Below are positions 1 to 7,398 of a stretch of 9,021 nt of DNA, one piece after another. The stretch is from an uncultured Polymorphobacter sp. (GTDB lineage: Bacteria; Pseudomonadota; Alphaproteobacteria; Sphingomonadales; Sphingomonadaceae). The stretch spans positions 1 to 9,021 of the forward strand of contig CALMPZ010000449.1 in the NCBI GenBank assembly GCA_937871645.1. Reading direction: 5' to 3'. The position numbers and the translations under genes are program-made. The notes beneath the pieces were generated by a model. The model had not been told where the DNA came from, made no database searches, and was given only the letters and a program-made list of their open reading frames with translations. Within the stretch, counting starts at the first letter, position 1. Each line of letters opens with the position of its first letter.

Positions 1-474
1 CGCGACCACCGCGCGGGCGACGGCGACGCGCTGCTGCTGGCCACCCGACAATTGGCTCGGGCGGTGCCCGGCGCGGTGCGCGATGCCGACCTTGTCGAGC
101 ACCGCATCGACGCGGGACTTGCGCTCGCTGGCACTGATGCCGTGATAGAGCAGCGCCAGTTCGACATTCTCGCGCACCGACAGCTCGTCGATGAGGTTGA
201 AGTTCTGGAAGATGAAGCCGATGCGGCGCTTGCGGATGTCGGTCAGTTCGTTCTCGGTCAGCCGCGCGACTTCACGGCCTTCGAGGCTGTAATTGCCCGC
301 AGTCGGCCGGTCGAGCAGCCCGATGATGTTGAGCAGGGTCGACTTGCCGCAGCCCGACGGCCCCATGATGGCGACGAACTCGCCGGCATCGATCTGCAGG
401 TCGATATTGTCGAGCGCGGTGGTCTCGACCGACTCGGTGCGATAGGCTTTGCGGAGCGATGACAGCTTGAGCAT
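1..474 (-). CDS. ABC transporter ATP-binding protein, MacB/LolD type (3' end cut by window edge)
   Basis: This is the ATPase subunit of an ABC exporter of the MacB/LolD/FtsE class, acting at the cytoplasmic face of the inner membrane. 158 codons are present from ATG at 474. Visible are Walker A GPSGCGKST (residues 38-46), the Q-loop (Q90, in FIFQNFNL) and the signature LSGGQQQRVAVARA (142-155). Walker B, the D-loop and the H-loop lie beyond the left edge, so the gene is partial through the window boundary and not visibly broken. The start is supported by GGAG (481-484) six bases upstream. It follows the membrane fusion protein by 25 bases, the usual adaptor-ATPase order of tripartite MacAB-like systems. 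An FtsX/MacB-type permease is expected next but not visible. The substrate cannot be read from the ATPase. It is probably transcribed from the sigma-54 promoter at 2062-2078. Confidence 0.95.
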   Translation of the reverse strand, partial: MLKLSSLRKAYRTESVETTALDNIDLQIDAGEFVAIMGPSGCGKSTLLNIIGLLDRPTAGNYSLEGREVARLTENELTDIRKRRIGFIFQNFNLIDELSVRENVELALLYHGISASERKSRVDAVLDKVGIAHRAGHRPSQLSGGQQQRVAVARAVVA

Positions 475-499
475 GGGTTTCTCCAATTAGTCGCGGTGT

Positions 500-1810
500 T
501 TAGTTTCTGGCGAGTTTGAGGCGGTCCTTGTCGGCAAAGCCGGTGTAGGCCGAGGTGATGACGCGGTCGCCGGGGGCGAGCCCGCCGATGACTTCGATGG
601 TTTCGGGGTTGCGGCGACCGAGGCGCACGGGGCGCTTTTCGGCCGACTTGCCGTTCTTGGCGACGACGAAGACGAAGTTGCCGCCGCTGTCGGTGTAGAA
701 GGCACCGTTGGGGATGAGCAGCGCCGGCGCCGGATCGCCGAGCGTCAGGCGCGGCTGCAGCGTCTGGCCGCGTTGTAGCGCCGCCGGTTCGGGGCCGTCG
801 AAGGTCAGGTCGGCGGTGAAGGTGCCGCCCTTCACCTGCGGATAGATTTTGGCCACCGTCAGTGCATAGGCCTTGCCGCCGGTTTCGAGCTTGGCGGTCT
901 GGCCGGTGCGGACGCGGCCGAGGTAGAATTCGTCGATGTCGGCGACCAGCTTGTTGCGCCCGGCGCTATCGACCTGGCCGAGCCGTTCGCCGCGGTTGAG
1001 GCTTTGGCCGACTTGCGGGTTGAAGCCGCTGAGCGAGCCACCGACCGGCGCGCGGATGGTCAGCGCGTCGAGGCTGGCGCGGGCGAGCGCGAGGTTGGTG
1101 GTGAGCTGCGTCGCCGAAGTGCGCAGTTGCGCCATCTGGCTCGCCTGCAGGCGTTCTTCGGTGGCCAGTGTCTCGGCGGTGATGGCGCGGCGCTGCTGGA
1201 GGTATTTCGCCTCGTCCTGGCTGTCCTTGAGCGCCTTGCCCGACACCCAGCCACCGGCGGCCAGCGTCGTGTCGCGCTCGAGCTGCCGTGCGCTCTTGCG
1301 CGACTGCCAGTCGATTTCGGCGAGGTTGCGGCGGTTTTCGAGGCGGCTGCGCTGGAGTTCGAGTTCCTGCGAGCGCATATTGTTGAGCTGCTGGCTGACG
1401 TCGGCCTCGCGCGCGATGACATCGAGCTGCAAGGTCGCGTTCGACAGCACCGCGAGCGGCTGGCCCGCGACCACGCTCGCGCCGTCCTCGACCAGCACGC
1501 GGTCGATGCGGCCACCTTCGACGGCATCGAGATAGACGGTGACCAGCGGCGTGACGCGGGCGCGCAGCGGCACGAAGTCATCGAAGGTGCCGCGCGTGAC
1601 GGTCGAAACGGTGACGTTGGTGGCGTCGATGGTCTGCGAGCCGGCGCTGCCGGCGATCATCCACGTCGCAGCGGCGCCGAGCACCAGCAGTGCCGCACCG
1701 GCGGCGATCAGCCGCGTGCGCAGCGGCAGGCGCTTGCGCGCGATCGGCGTGTCCATTGCCGCACCGGGCTTGGGGGGCGGAACGGGCTGGCTGAGGCTGA
1801 CAACGGTCAT
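500..1810 (-). CDS. Periplasmic adaptor (membrane fusion protein), MacA/HlyD type
   Basis: Adaptor subunit of a tripartite ABC exporter, linking the inner-membrane transporter to an outer-membrane channel. From ATG 1810 it has 436 residues. A short basic cytoplasmic N-terminus (IARKRLPLRTR) precedes one membrane anchor (about 33-53). The first half of a lipoyl/biotinyl-like domain follows (about 91-122, with EGGRIDRVLVEDGASVVAGQ). A long Gln/Glu/Arg-rich coiled-coil hairpin spans about 125-245, then the second lipoyl half (LTIRAPVGGSLSG), beta-barrel and membrane-proximal domains. The frame stays open upstream to 2140, but that extension is Arg/Ser/Pro-rich, overlaps the microprotein and runs through the promoter, so it is rejected. 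Start choice among 1825, 1810 and 1756 is uncertain: none has a strong Shine-Dalgarno. Efflux of a drug, peptide or lipid-like molecule is possible; no substrate can be assigned. Confidence 0.9.
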   Translation of the reverse strand: MTVVSLSQPVPPPKPGAAMDTPIARKRLPLRTRLIAAGAALLVLGAAATWMIAGSAGSQTIDATNVTVSTVTRGTFDDFVPLRARVTPLVTVYLDAVEGGRIDRVLVEDGASVVAGQPLAVLSNATLQLDVIAREADVSQQLNNMRSQELELQRSRLENRRNLAEIDWQSRKSARQLERDTTLAAGGWVSGKALKDSQDEAKYLQQRRAITAETLATEERLQASQMAQLRTSATQLTTNLALARASLDALTIRAPVGGSLSGFNPQVGQSLNRGERLGQVDSAGRNKLVADIDEFYLGRVRTGQTAKLETGGKAYALTVAKIYPQVKGGTFTADLTFDGPEPAALQRGQTLQPRLTLGDPAPALLIPNGAFYTDSGGNFVFVVAKNGKSAEKRPVRLGRRNPETIEVIGGLAPGDRVITSAYTGFADKDRLKLARN

Positions 1811-1834
1811 CGACGGATCTCGCATCAAAATGGC

Positions 1835-1867
1835 CGGCGGGCGCGCGAAGGGGGCACGCGCCCGCCG
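1835..1867 (-). promoter_or_regulatory. GC-rich hairpin between microprotein and adaptor gene
   Basis: A perfect 11-bp inverted repeat (arms 1835-1845 and 1857-1867, CGGCGGGCGCG/CGCGCCCGCCG) with an 11-base loop sits between the microprotein stop (1878) and the adaptor start (1810). In the minus-strand RNA the stem is followed by GCCATTTTG, with only four T residues. It is therefore a weak candidate for an intrinsic terminator. It could be an attenuator, an mRNA-stability element setting the ratio of first to second gene, or a structure limiting initiation at the poorly supported adaptor start. The stem is seen directly; the function is inferred. Confidence 0.6.
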
Positions 1868-1877
1868 ACAAGCACCA

Positions 1878-2009
1878 TCACCGCGGGACTGCGACGGTGT
1901 GGGCAACCGGGGCGGCGTGCAGCGGCGCGGCGCTGCTGGCGACGATGACGAGCGTCGCGGTGACCGCGAGCATGGCGCTGAGCAGCGTGCGGGGGAGCGT
2001 GGTGAGCAT
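1878..2009 (-). CDS. Small secreted-type protein, 43 residues, unknown function
   Basis: This short frame on the minus strand encodes 43 residues starting [20 protein letters not shown]. It looks like a signal peptide: a short polar N-terminus with Arg7, a hydrophobic core (about 8-28), and likely signal peptidase I sites such as Ala-Pro-Leu-His-Ala (28-32). Cleavage there would leave only about 11 residues ([11 protein letters not shown]). The start is well supported by GAAAGGA (2017-2023) seven bases before ATG, a better ribosome site than the adaptor gene behind it has. It is the first frame after the sigma-54 promoter, with about 40 bases of leader. I do not recognise a family. It could be a secreted or membrane microprotein, an export substrate, a regulator of the exporter or kinase, or a leader peptide used only for translational control. 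No Cys is present, so it is not a lipoprotein. Confidence 0.62.
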   Translation of the reverse strand: MLTTLPRTLLSAMLAVTATLVIVASSAAPLHAAPVAHTVAVPR

Positions 2010-2016
2010 CGGTCGA

Positions 2017-2023
2017 TCCTTTC
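2017..2023 (-). promoter_or_regulatory. Ribosome binding site of the microprotein
   Basis: Read on the minus strand this is GAAAGGA, ending seven bases before the ATG at 2009. It is the main evidence that the 43-codon frame is translated, because it is too short to be convincing by length. Confidence 0.7.
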
Positions 2024-2061
2024 AAGTCGGGCCGAGGGGAGCGCGGCCATGCCAATGGCAA

Positions 2062-2078
2062 TGCAGGGATCGTGCCAA
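2062..2078 (-). promoter_or_regulatory. Sigma-54 (-24/-12) promoter of the microprotein-exporter operon
   Basis: Minus-strand sequence TTGGCACGATCCCTGCA matches the RpoN consensus YTGGCACGRNNNTTGCW at all defined positions but one (C for the first T of TTGC). The invariant GG (2076-2075) and GC (2064-2063) are separated by exactly 10 bases. The predicted transcription start is near 2051, about 40 bases before the microprotein ATG. The divergent gene encodes a sigma-54 activator and two palindromes lie at typical enhancer distance upstream, so the context agrees strongly. Confidence 0.87.
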
Positions 2079-2139
2079 GTTTCATCGCGTTGAATTTGCG
2101 GCATTTTCGTAAATACCCGCGCTGCGTCGCCGCAGCCCA

Positions 2140-2157
2140 CTGTTCATTTCCGGACAG
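2140..2157. promoter_or_regulatory. Enhancer-type operator, copy 1 (proximal)
   Basis: CTGTTCATTTCCGGACAG is an imperfect palindrome with outer arms CTGTTC and GGACAG (five of six pairs complementary). Its centre lies about 97 bp upstream of the predicted sigma-54 start. It is a likely binding site for the dimeric Fis-type HTH of the divergent response regulator. The repeat is seen; the binding protein is inferred from position. Confidence 0.7.
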
Positions 2158-2160
2158 AGA

Positions 2161-2178
2161 CTGTACGAATCCGGACAG
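2161..2178. promoter_or_regulatory. Enhancer-type operator, copy 2 (distal)
   Basis: CTGTACGAATCCGGACAG repeats copy 1 with identical left CTGT and right TCCGGACAG. Seven of nine half-site positions are palindromic. It starts 21 bp after copy 1, two DNA turns, so two dimers would sit on the same face of the helix. It ends two bases before the Shine-Dalgarno of the response regulator gene, so occupancy could also repress that gene. Confidence 0.72.
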
Positions 2179-2179
2179 T

Positions 2180-2184
2180 GGAGG
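2180..2184 (+). promoter_or_regulatory. Ribosome binding site that decides the TTG start of the response regulator
   Basis: GGAGG lies seven bases before TTG at 2192. It places the start there and not at the in-frame ATG 2072, which falls inside the sigma-54 promoter and would add 40 residues with no receiver-domain homology. Confidence 0.85.
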
Positions 2185-2191
2185 AACGCAA

Positions 2192-3564
<1,373 letters not shown>

Positions 3565-3568
<4 letters not shown>

Positions 3569-4905
3569 GCGGTTCAGCCTTGGGCCGCCGCTTCGATGTG
3601 GGCTTGCTGGCGCGCATCATCGTGCTGCTCGTCGCGGGCAGCGCTTTGGCCTGGGCGATCACCCGCCCCGGTCTTTACGCGACAACCTTGTTGGCCGGAC
3701 TGGCGACGCTCGCCGCGCTCGCCGAACTCTGGGGCTTCCTGCGCCGCACCAACATCATCGTCGCGCGCTTCGTCGAATCGGTGAGCCACGGCGATTTCAG
3801 CCAGGGTTTCGACGCCGGGCCGCAGGGCGGCGGCTTCGACCTGCTCGGCGCCAGCCTCAACGCCGCTGTCGTGCGACTGCGCGATGAACGCAGCGCGACG
3901 CAGGACGAAAACCGCTTCCTCGCGGCGCTGATCGACGATGTCCCGAGCCCGCTGCTCAGCATCGACGCCGACGACCGCGTGCAATTGCTCAACAAGGCAG
4001 CGCGGCGGCTGCTCGGCGGCGGCGCCACAGTGCGGATCGCCGACCTTGCCGCACACGGCGCCGCGTTTGCCGCCGATATCGGCGCGCTGCGCCCCGGCGA
4101 ACGGCGCAGCACACGTCTGGTCATCGCCGGCGCGCCGACCGCTGCACTGCTGTCGATGGCCGAAGTGCGCCAAGCCAGCGGCCCCGTCCGCATCGTCGCG
4201 GTGCAGCCGATCCAGCACGAACTCGACCGCGCCGAACTGGCCGCCCAGACCGATCTGGTGCGCGTGCTGACGCATGAAATCATGAACTCGATGACGCCGG
4301 TGACCAGCCTGTCGGCGACCGCCGCCGCACTCATCGCCGCCGCCGACACCGGCCGCGACCCGGCGATCGCCGACGCCCGCGCCGCAATCGAAACCGTCGC
4401 ACGCCGCGCCGAGGGCGTCATGCATTTCGTCCGCACATACCGCCAGCTGACGCGCCCGCCTGAACTGCGCCGTCGCCGCGTCGAACTCGCCGCCATGTTC
4501 GCCGAACTGGCGCGGCTGTTCGCCAGCGACTGGCCGGCACTGCCGCTGGCGGTCGATGTGCAGGACGGGCTGAGCCTCGACGCCGACCCCGACCTGATCG
4601 CGCAGGTGCTGATCAACCTGCTGCGCAACGCCGCCGAGGCCGCCACCGGTCACAGCGACGCCCCCACCGTGACGCTGGCAGCGACCGCACTCAAAGGTGG
4701 CCGCGTCGCCATCGATGTCACTGACAACGGCCCCGGCGTCCCCGAAGACCAGCGCCAGGACATCTTCCTGCCGTTCTTCTCGACCAAGGCCGAAGGCACC
4801 GGCGTCGGCCTCAGCCTGGCGCGCCAGATTGCGCTCGCCCACGACGGCGCACTGACCTGCGAGGCGGCTGATGGGGGCGGCGCGCGGTTCCGGCTAGTGA
4901 TTTAG
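3565..4905 (+). CDS. Sensor histidine kinase, NtrY-like, with minimal periplasmic part
   Basis: A membrane kinase of 446 residues that should phosphorylate the adjacent regulator. Two N-terminal membrane helices (about 14-32 and 37-58) are joined by only a few residues (TRPGLY), so there is no periplasmic ligand domain. A HAMP-like linker (about 60-110) and a PAS-like region (about 115-220, [20 protein letters not shown]) follow. The dimerisation/phospho-acceptor helix has H237 in [15 protein letters not shown]. The ATPase domain has the N-box (N355 in [11 protein letters not shown]), DNGPGVP (387-393) and GTGVGLSLA (411-419). All catalytic boxes look intact. This layout is that of intramembrane-sensing kinases, some of which read the state of a neighbouring ABC transporter. 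That link is an inference here. The start ATG overlaps the regulator stop. Confidence 0.95.
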
Positions 4906-5184
4906 GAAAGAGCCTCCGGCGGGCAGGAGTGACCCCTGCGCCCGATTAAAAAGAGCTCTCGTCATCCCGGCGCAGGCCGGGATTCAGCTTTCTACCTTAA
5001 CGGTCTAAAATGGAAGCTGGGTCCCGGCCTGCGCCGGGATGACGAAAGAAAATTGAGTGGGTGCAGTGATCACCCCTGCCCCCGCGCCAAGCCCTTTGGC
5101 TCGACCTGCCGCCAGCGCCATGGTGAAGCGATTGCGCCGCTGCGGCCAAGCCGCTAGACCGAAACCAGCAATTTGGAGTGATGC
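4906..5184. other. Intergenic region between the two operons
   Basis: No gene was found in these 279 bases. They hold a large palindrome (4959-5045), two related short motifs either side of it (4924-4944 and 5064-5084) and small hairpins such as GCGGC-CAA-GCCGC near 5145-5160. The GGAG ribosome site of yggT closes the region. I see no convincing sigma-70 promoter, although the right-hand operon must have one here or further upstream. Confidence 0.6.
4959..5045. repeat. Intergenic palindromic repeat element
   Basis: Arms 4959-4982 and 5022-5045 are perfectly complementary over 24 bases (core CATCCCGGCGCAGGCCGGGA). The pairing resumes inside (CAGCTT at 4985-4990 with AAGCTG at 5014-5019), leaving a loop of about 20 AT-rich bases. 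GTCATCCCGGCGCAGGCCGGGA-type units are a dispersed intergenic repeat in alphaproteobacteria, often mis-translated as HPGAGRDP. On the minus strand the hairpin is followed by GAGCTCTTTTTAAT, a terminator-like shape. On the plus strand, where the genes lie, there is no T tract. Confidence 0.82.
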
Positions 5185-5493
5185 ATGAACACCGTTCTGG
5201 CAATATCAGATTTCATAATCTACTACGTATTGGGATTGGTGATTTTGCTAATCATAGCATATGCTGTGATTTCGTGGCTAATTGCCTTCAATGTTGTAAA
5301 CACACACAACCGTTTTGTGCAGACAATAGTGGACGTACTAGAACGTATCGTAAATCCATTACTTCGCCCAATTCGAAAAGTATTGCCAGATTTTGGTGGG
5401 ATTGACCTCTCACCGATGGTTTTGTGGCTATTTATTTGGCTGATTCAAAATAAACTTTATCCAGCCATCTTACGCGATTTGGGAATAGGCTAA
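5185..5493 (+). CDS. yggT: YggT family integral membrane protein
   Basis: A small inner-membrane protein of 102 residues, the usual family size. A long hydrophobic segment (about 7-35) is followed by the conserved amphipathic stretch NPLLRPIRKVLPDFGGIDLSP (about 56-77) and a second hydrophobic helix (about 78-97). The YggT family has been linked to osmotic tolerance, membrane organisation and division; its exact role is not established. The start is supported by GGAG (5175-5178) six bases upstream; an ATG at 5181 is out of frame. It leads a run with DUF167 and folD, a common order in alphaproteobacteria. By my count its G+C is about 39% (121 of 309), against roughly two-thirds nearby. It uses AT-ending codons such as ATA, TTA, CTA and AAA that the neighbours avoid. 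Confidence 0.92.
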   Translation: MNTVLAISDFIIYYVLGLVILLIIAYAVISWLIAFNVVNTHNRFVQTIVDVLERIVNPLLRPIRKVLPDFGGIDLSPMVLWLFIWLIQNKLYPAILRDLGIG

Positions 5494-5541
5494 CAATGAA
5501 TGCGTGCGGAATCCCCTCATGACCGTGCGGATGATAGCGCC

Positions 5542-5865
5542 ATGACGGCGTGGTCGATGATCGCGGGCGGAGTCCGCCTCGCGGTGCGGGTGTCCCCACG
5601 CGGTGGCCGCAACGCCGTCGAGGGCCTGCGCGAAGATGCGGCCGGAATGAAGCACCTCGTGGTCCGCGTATCGGCGGCCCCCGTCGACGGCGAAGCCAAT
5701 GACGCAGTCGAAGCCACCGTCGCCAAATGGCTTGGCGTCAAGCCGCGCATGATCGAAATCATCAGCGGTGAAACCGCGCGGGTGAAGCTGCTGCGCATCG
5801 ACGGCGATCCGGTGGCGCTGTCGCGCAAGCTGCAAGCGCTCACTGCAACGGAGGTCGCCGCATGA
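5542..5865 (+). CDS. DUF167/YggU family (UPF0235) protein
   Basis: A small soluble protein of 107 residues from ATG 5542. Family hallmarks are [14 protein letters not shown] near the N-terminus and [28 protein letters not shown], then [16 protein letters not shown] near the C-terminus. The fold is a compact alpha/beta domain; biochemical function is unknown. An upstream ATG at 5500 would add 14 polar residues (MRAESPHDRADDSA) outside the family domain. Neither start has a strong ribosome site, so 5542 is chosen on family length. The gene is back to GC-rich codon use directly after the AT-rich yggT. It overlaps the folD start by four bases (ATGA), indicating coupled translation. Confidence 0.9.
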   Translation: MTAWSMIAGGVRLAVRVSPRGGRNAVEGLREDAAGMKHLVVRVSAAPVDGEANDAVEATVAKWLGVKPRMIEIISGETARVKLLRIDGDPVALSRKLQALTATEVAA

Positions 5866-6746
5866 GCGCCAGGATTATCGACGGCAAGGCCTTCGCCGAG
5901 GGGCTGCGCGCGCGTATCGCGGCGGCAGTGCCCGAATTCGCGGCAGCCGCCGGGCGTGTGCCGGGGCTCGCGGTGGTGCTCGTCGGCGATGATGCCGCCA
6001 GCCAGATCTACGTCCGCAACAAGGGCAAGCAGACGATTGAAGCCGGCATGAATTCGGTCGAAATCCGGCTGCCCGCCAACGCCACCCAGGCCGAAGTCGA
6101 AGCCGTGGTGGTGTCGCTCAACGCCGATCCCGCCATCGACGGCATTCTCGTGCAATTGCCGCTGCCCAAGCATCTGAACGAAGCGCCGGTGATCAACGCC
6201 ATCGACCCCGACAAGGATGTCGACGGGCTGCATCCGGTGTCCGCCGGGCGGCTGGTCGCCGGGCTGCCGGGGCTGGTGCCGTGCACGCCGATGGGCTGCA
6301 TGCTTCTGCTGCGCGACGTGCTCGGCGATGTCGCCGGCGCCGAGGCGCTGGTCATCGGCCGTTCGCGGCTGGTCGGCAAGCCGATTGCCGCGCTGCTTAC
6401 CAACGCCAATGCCACCGTCACGCTGGCGCATTCGCGCACGCATGAACTTTCGGCGCACGTCCACCGCGCCGATATCGTCGTCGCGGCCGTCGGCGTGCCC
6501 GAATTGGTGCGCGGCGCCTGGATCAAGCACGGTGCCACCGTCATCGATGTCGGGATGAACCGCATTGACGCTGGCGGCGGCAAAACGCGGCTGGTCGGCG
6601 ATGTCGCCTTTGCCGAGGCGGTTACCGTGGCAGGCGCGATTACCCCGGTGCCCGGCGGCGTCGGCCCGATGACGATTGCCTGCTTGCTGCGCAACACGCT
6701 GGTCGCGGCGCACGCGCGCGCCGGGCTGGCACCGCCGTCGGTATAG
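5862..6746 (+). CDS. folD: Bifunctional methylenetetrahydrofolate dehydrogenase/cyclohydrolase
   Basis: A cytoplasmic enzyme of one-carbon metabolism. It oxidises 5,10-methylene-THF with NADP+ and hydrolyses the methenyl product to 10-formyl-THF, feeding purine and formyl-Met-tRNA synthesis. The 294 residues are full length. Catalytic Y50 and K54 ([10 protein letters not shown]), Q98 and D121 (PDKDVDG) fall at the same positions as in E. coli FolD. Also visible are [15 protein letters not shown], the Rossmann-type [13 protein letters not shown] and [19 protein letters not shown] (5850-5854) seven bases before ATG supports the start, which overlaps the DUF167 stop. Nothing looks broken. Confidence 0.98.
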   Translation: MSARIIDGKAFAEGLRARIAAAVPEFAAAAGRVPGLAVVLVGDDAASQIYVRNKGKQTIEAGMNSVEIRLPANATQAEVEAVVVSLNADPAIDGILVQLPLPKHLNEAPVINAIDPDKDVDGLHPVSAGRLVAGLPGLVPCTPMGCMLLLRDVLGDVAGAEALVIGRSRLVGKPIAALLTNANATVTLAHSRTHELSAHVHRADIVVAAVGVPELVRGAWIKHGATVIDVGMNRIDAGGGKTRLVGDVAFAEAVTVAGAITPVPGGVGPMTIACLLRNTLVAAHARAGLAPPSV

Positions 6747-6750
6747 CGGC

Positions 6751-7398
6751 GTGCTGGCGCTGTTCATCTCGTCGTTCGTGACGCTGTTCGTGGTGCTCGA
6801 TCCCCCGGGCTGCGTGCCGATTTTTTCCAGCCTGACCAACGGCGCCAGCGTGTCGCATCGTCGCGTCATGGCGCTGCGCTCGGTGGTCATCGCCAGCGTC
6901 GTGCTGGTGCTGTTCGCGCTGTTCGGCGAACCGTTCCTGGGCGCGCTCGGCATCAGCCTTGCGGCGTTCAAGATTGCCGGCGGGCTGATGGTGTTCCTGA
7001 TCGCCATCGACATGGTGTTCGAAAAGCGCACCGAGCGCCGCGAGAACCGCGCCGAAAGCGTCAAAAGTGCTGCGGCGGCGGCCGCCAAGCCGATCGAGGA
7101 AGAGGACATCTCGGTGTTCCCGATGGCGATCCCGATGCTCGCGGGGCCGGGCGCCATCGCGGCGATCATGCTGCTGACGGCGCGCACCAACGGCATCGCC
7201 GAAACCGCCACTGTGCTCGGCGCGCTGGGTGCGGTGATGCTGCTGACGCTGTTTTCGCTGCTCGCCGCCGGCCCGCTGATGAAGCTGATGGGCGCCAAGT
7301 TCGAAGGCGCGCTGACGCGGCTGCTCGGCGTCATCCTCGCGGCACTGGCGGCACAGTTCGTCGTCGACGGCATCAAGGAAAGCTTCAAGCTTGCTTGA
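6751..7398 (+). CDS. MarC family (UPF0056) integral membrane protein
   Basis: An inner-membrane protein of 215 residues with about six hydrophobic segments. Family features are LDPPGCVPIFSSLT near the N-terminus, FKIAGGLMVFLIAIDMVF in the first half, and SVFPMAIPMLAGPGAIAAIMLL opening the second half. The two halves are joined by a charged, Ala-rich linker (about residues 90-120, KRTERRENR and EEED). MarC was once associated with multiple antibiotic resistance, but that role was not supported; the function is unknown. GTG 6751, four bases after the folD stop, is chosen. The ATG at 6676 lies inside folD and adds an Arg-rich non-membrane stretch. There is no clear Shine-Dalgarno, so coupling to folD is likely. 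Confidence 0.92.
   Translation: MLALFISSFVTLFVVLDPPGCVPIFSSLTNGASVSHRRVMALRSVVIASVVLVLFALFGEPFLGALGISLAAFKIAGGLMVFLIAIDMVFEKRTERRENRAESVKSAAAAAAKPIEEEDISVFPMAIPMLAGPGAIAAIMLLTARTNGIAETATVLGALGAVMLLTLFSLLAAGPLMKLMGAKFEGALTRLLGVILAALAAQFVVDGIKESFKLA

Noticed and set aside
2050..2060. TGCCA-A-TGGCA inverted repeat at the predicted sigma-54 start site
   Set aside because: Five-base arms are short enough to occur by chance, and no second copy supports an operator.
2090..2118. Sigma-70-like promoter for the response regulator (TTGAAT then ATACCC or TAAATA)
   Set aside because: The -10 match is poor at 17-base spacing, and the better TAAATA has only 14 bases; too weak to annotate.
1811..2140. N-terminal extension of the adaptor frame to an upstream start at 2140
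   Set aside because: It would overlap the microprotein, the leader and the sigma-54 promoter, and its translation is Arg/Ser/Pro-rich without domain character.
2072..2191. In-frame ATG 2072 as start of the response regulator
   Set aside because: It lies within the sigma-54 promoter and has no ribosome site; TTG 2192 has GGAGG at ideal spacing and begins exactly at the receiver domain.
3574..4842. 422-codon open frame antisense to the kinase
   Set aside because: High-GC shadow of an intact kinase; Gly/Ala/Arg/Gln/His-rich with no recognisable domain.
4916..4950. Intrinsic terminator after the kinase gene
   Set aside because: The CGGGCAGG...CCTGCGCCCG stem is interrupted and followed by ATTAAAAAG, without a T tract on the plus strand.
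4997..5203. Minus-strand 68-codon frame containing HPGAGRDP
   Set aside because: The HPGAGRDP string is the translation of the intergenic palindrome, a common false gene call.
6676..6750. ATG 6676 as start of the MarC-family gene
   Set aside because: It sits inside folD and adds an Arg/Trp/Cys-rich stretch not seen in the family; GTG 6751 begins at the first membrane helix.
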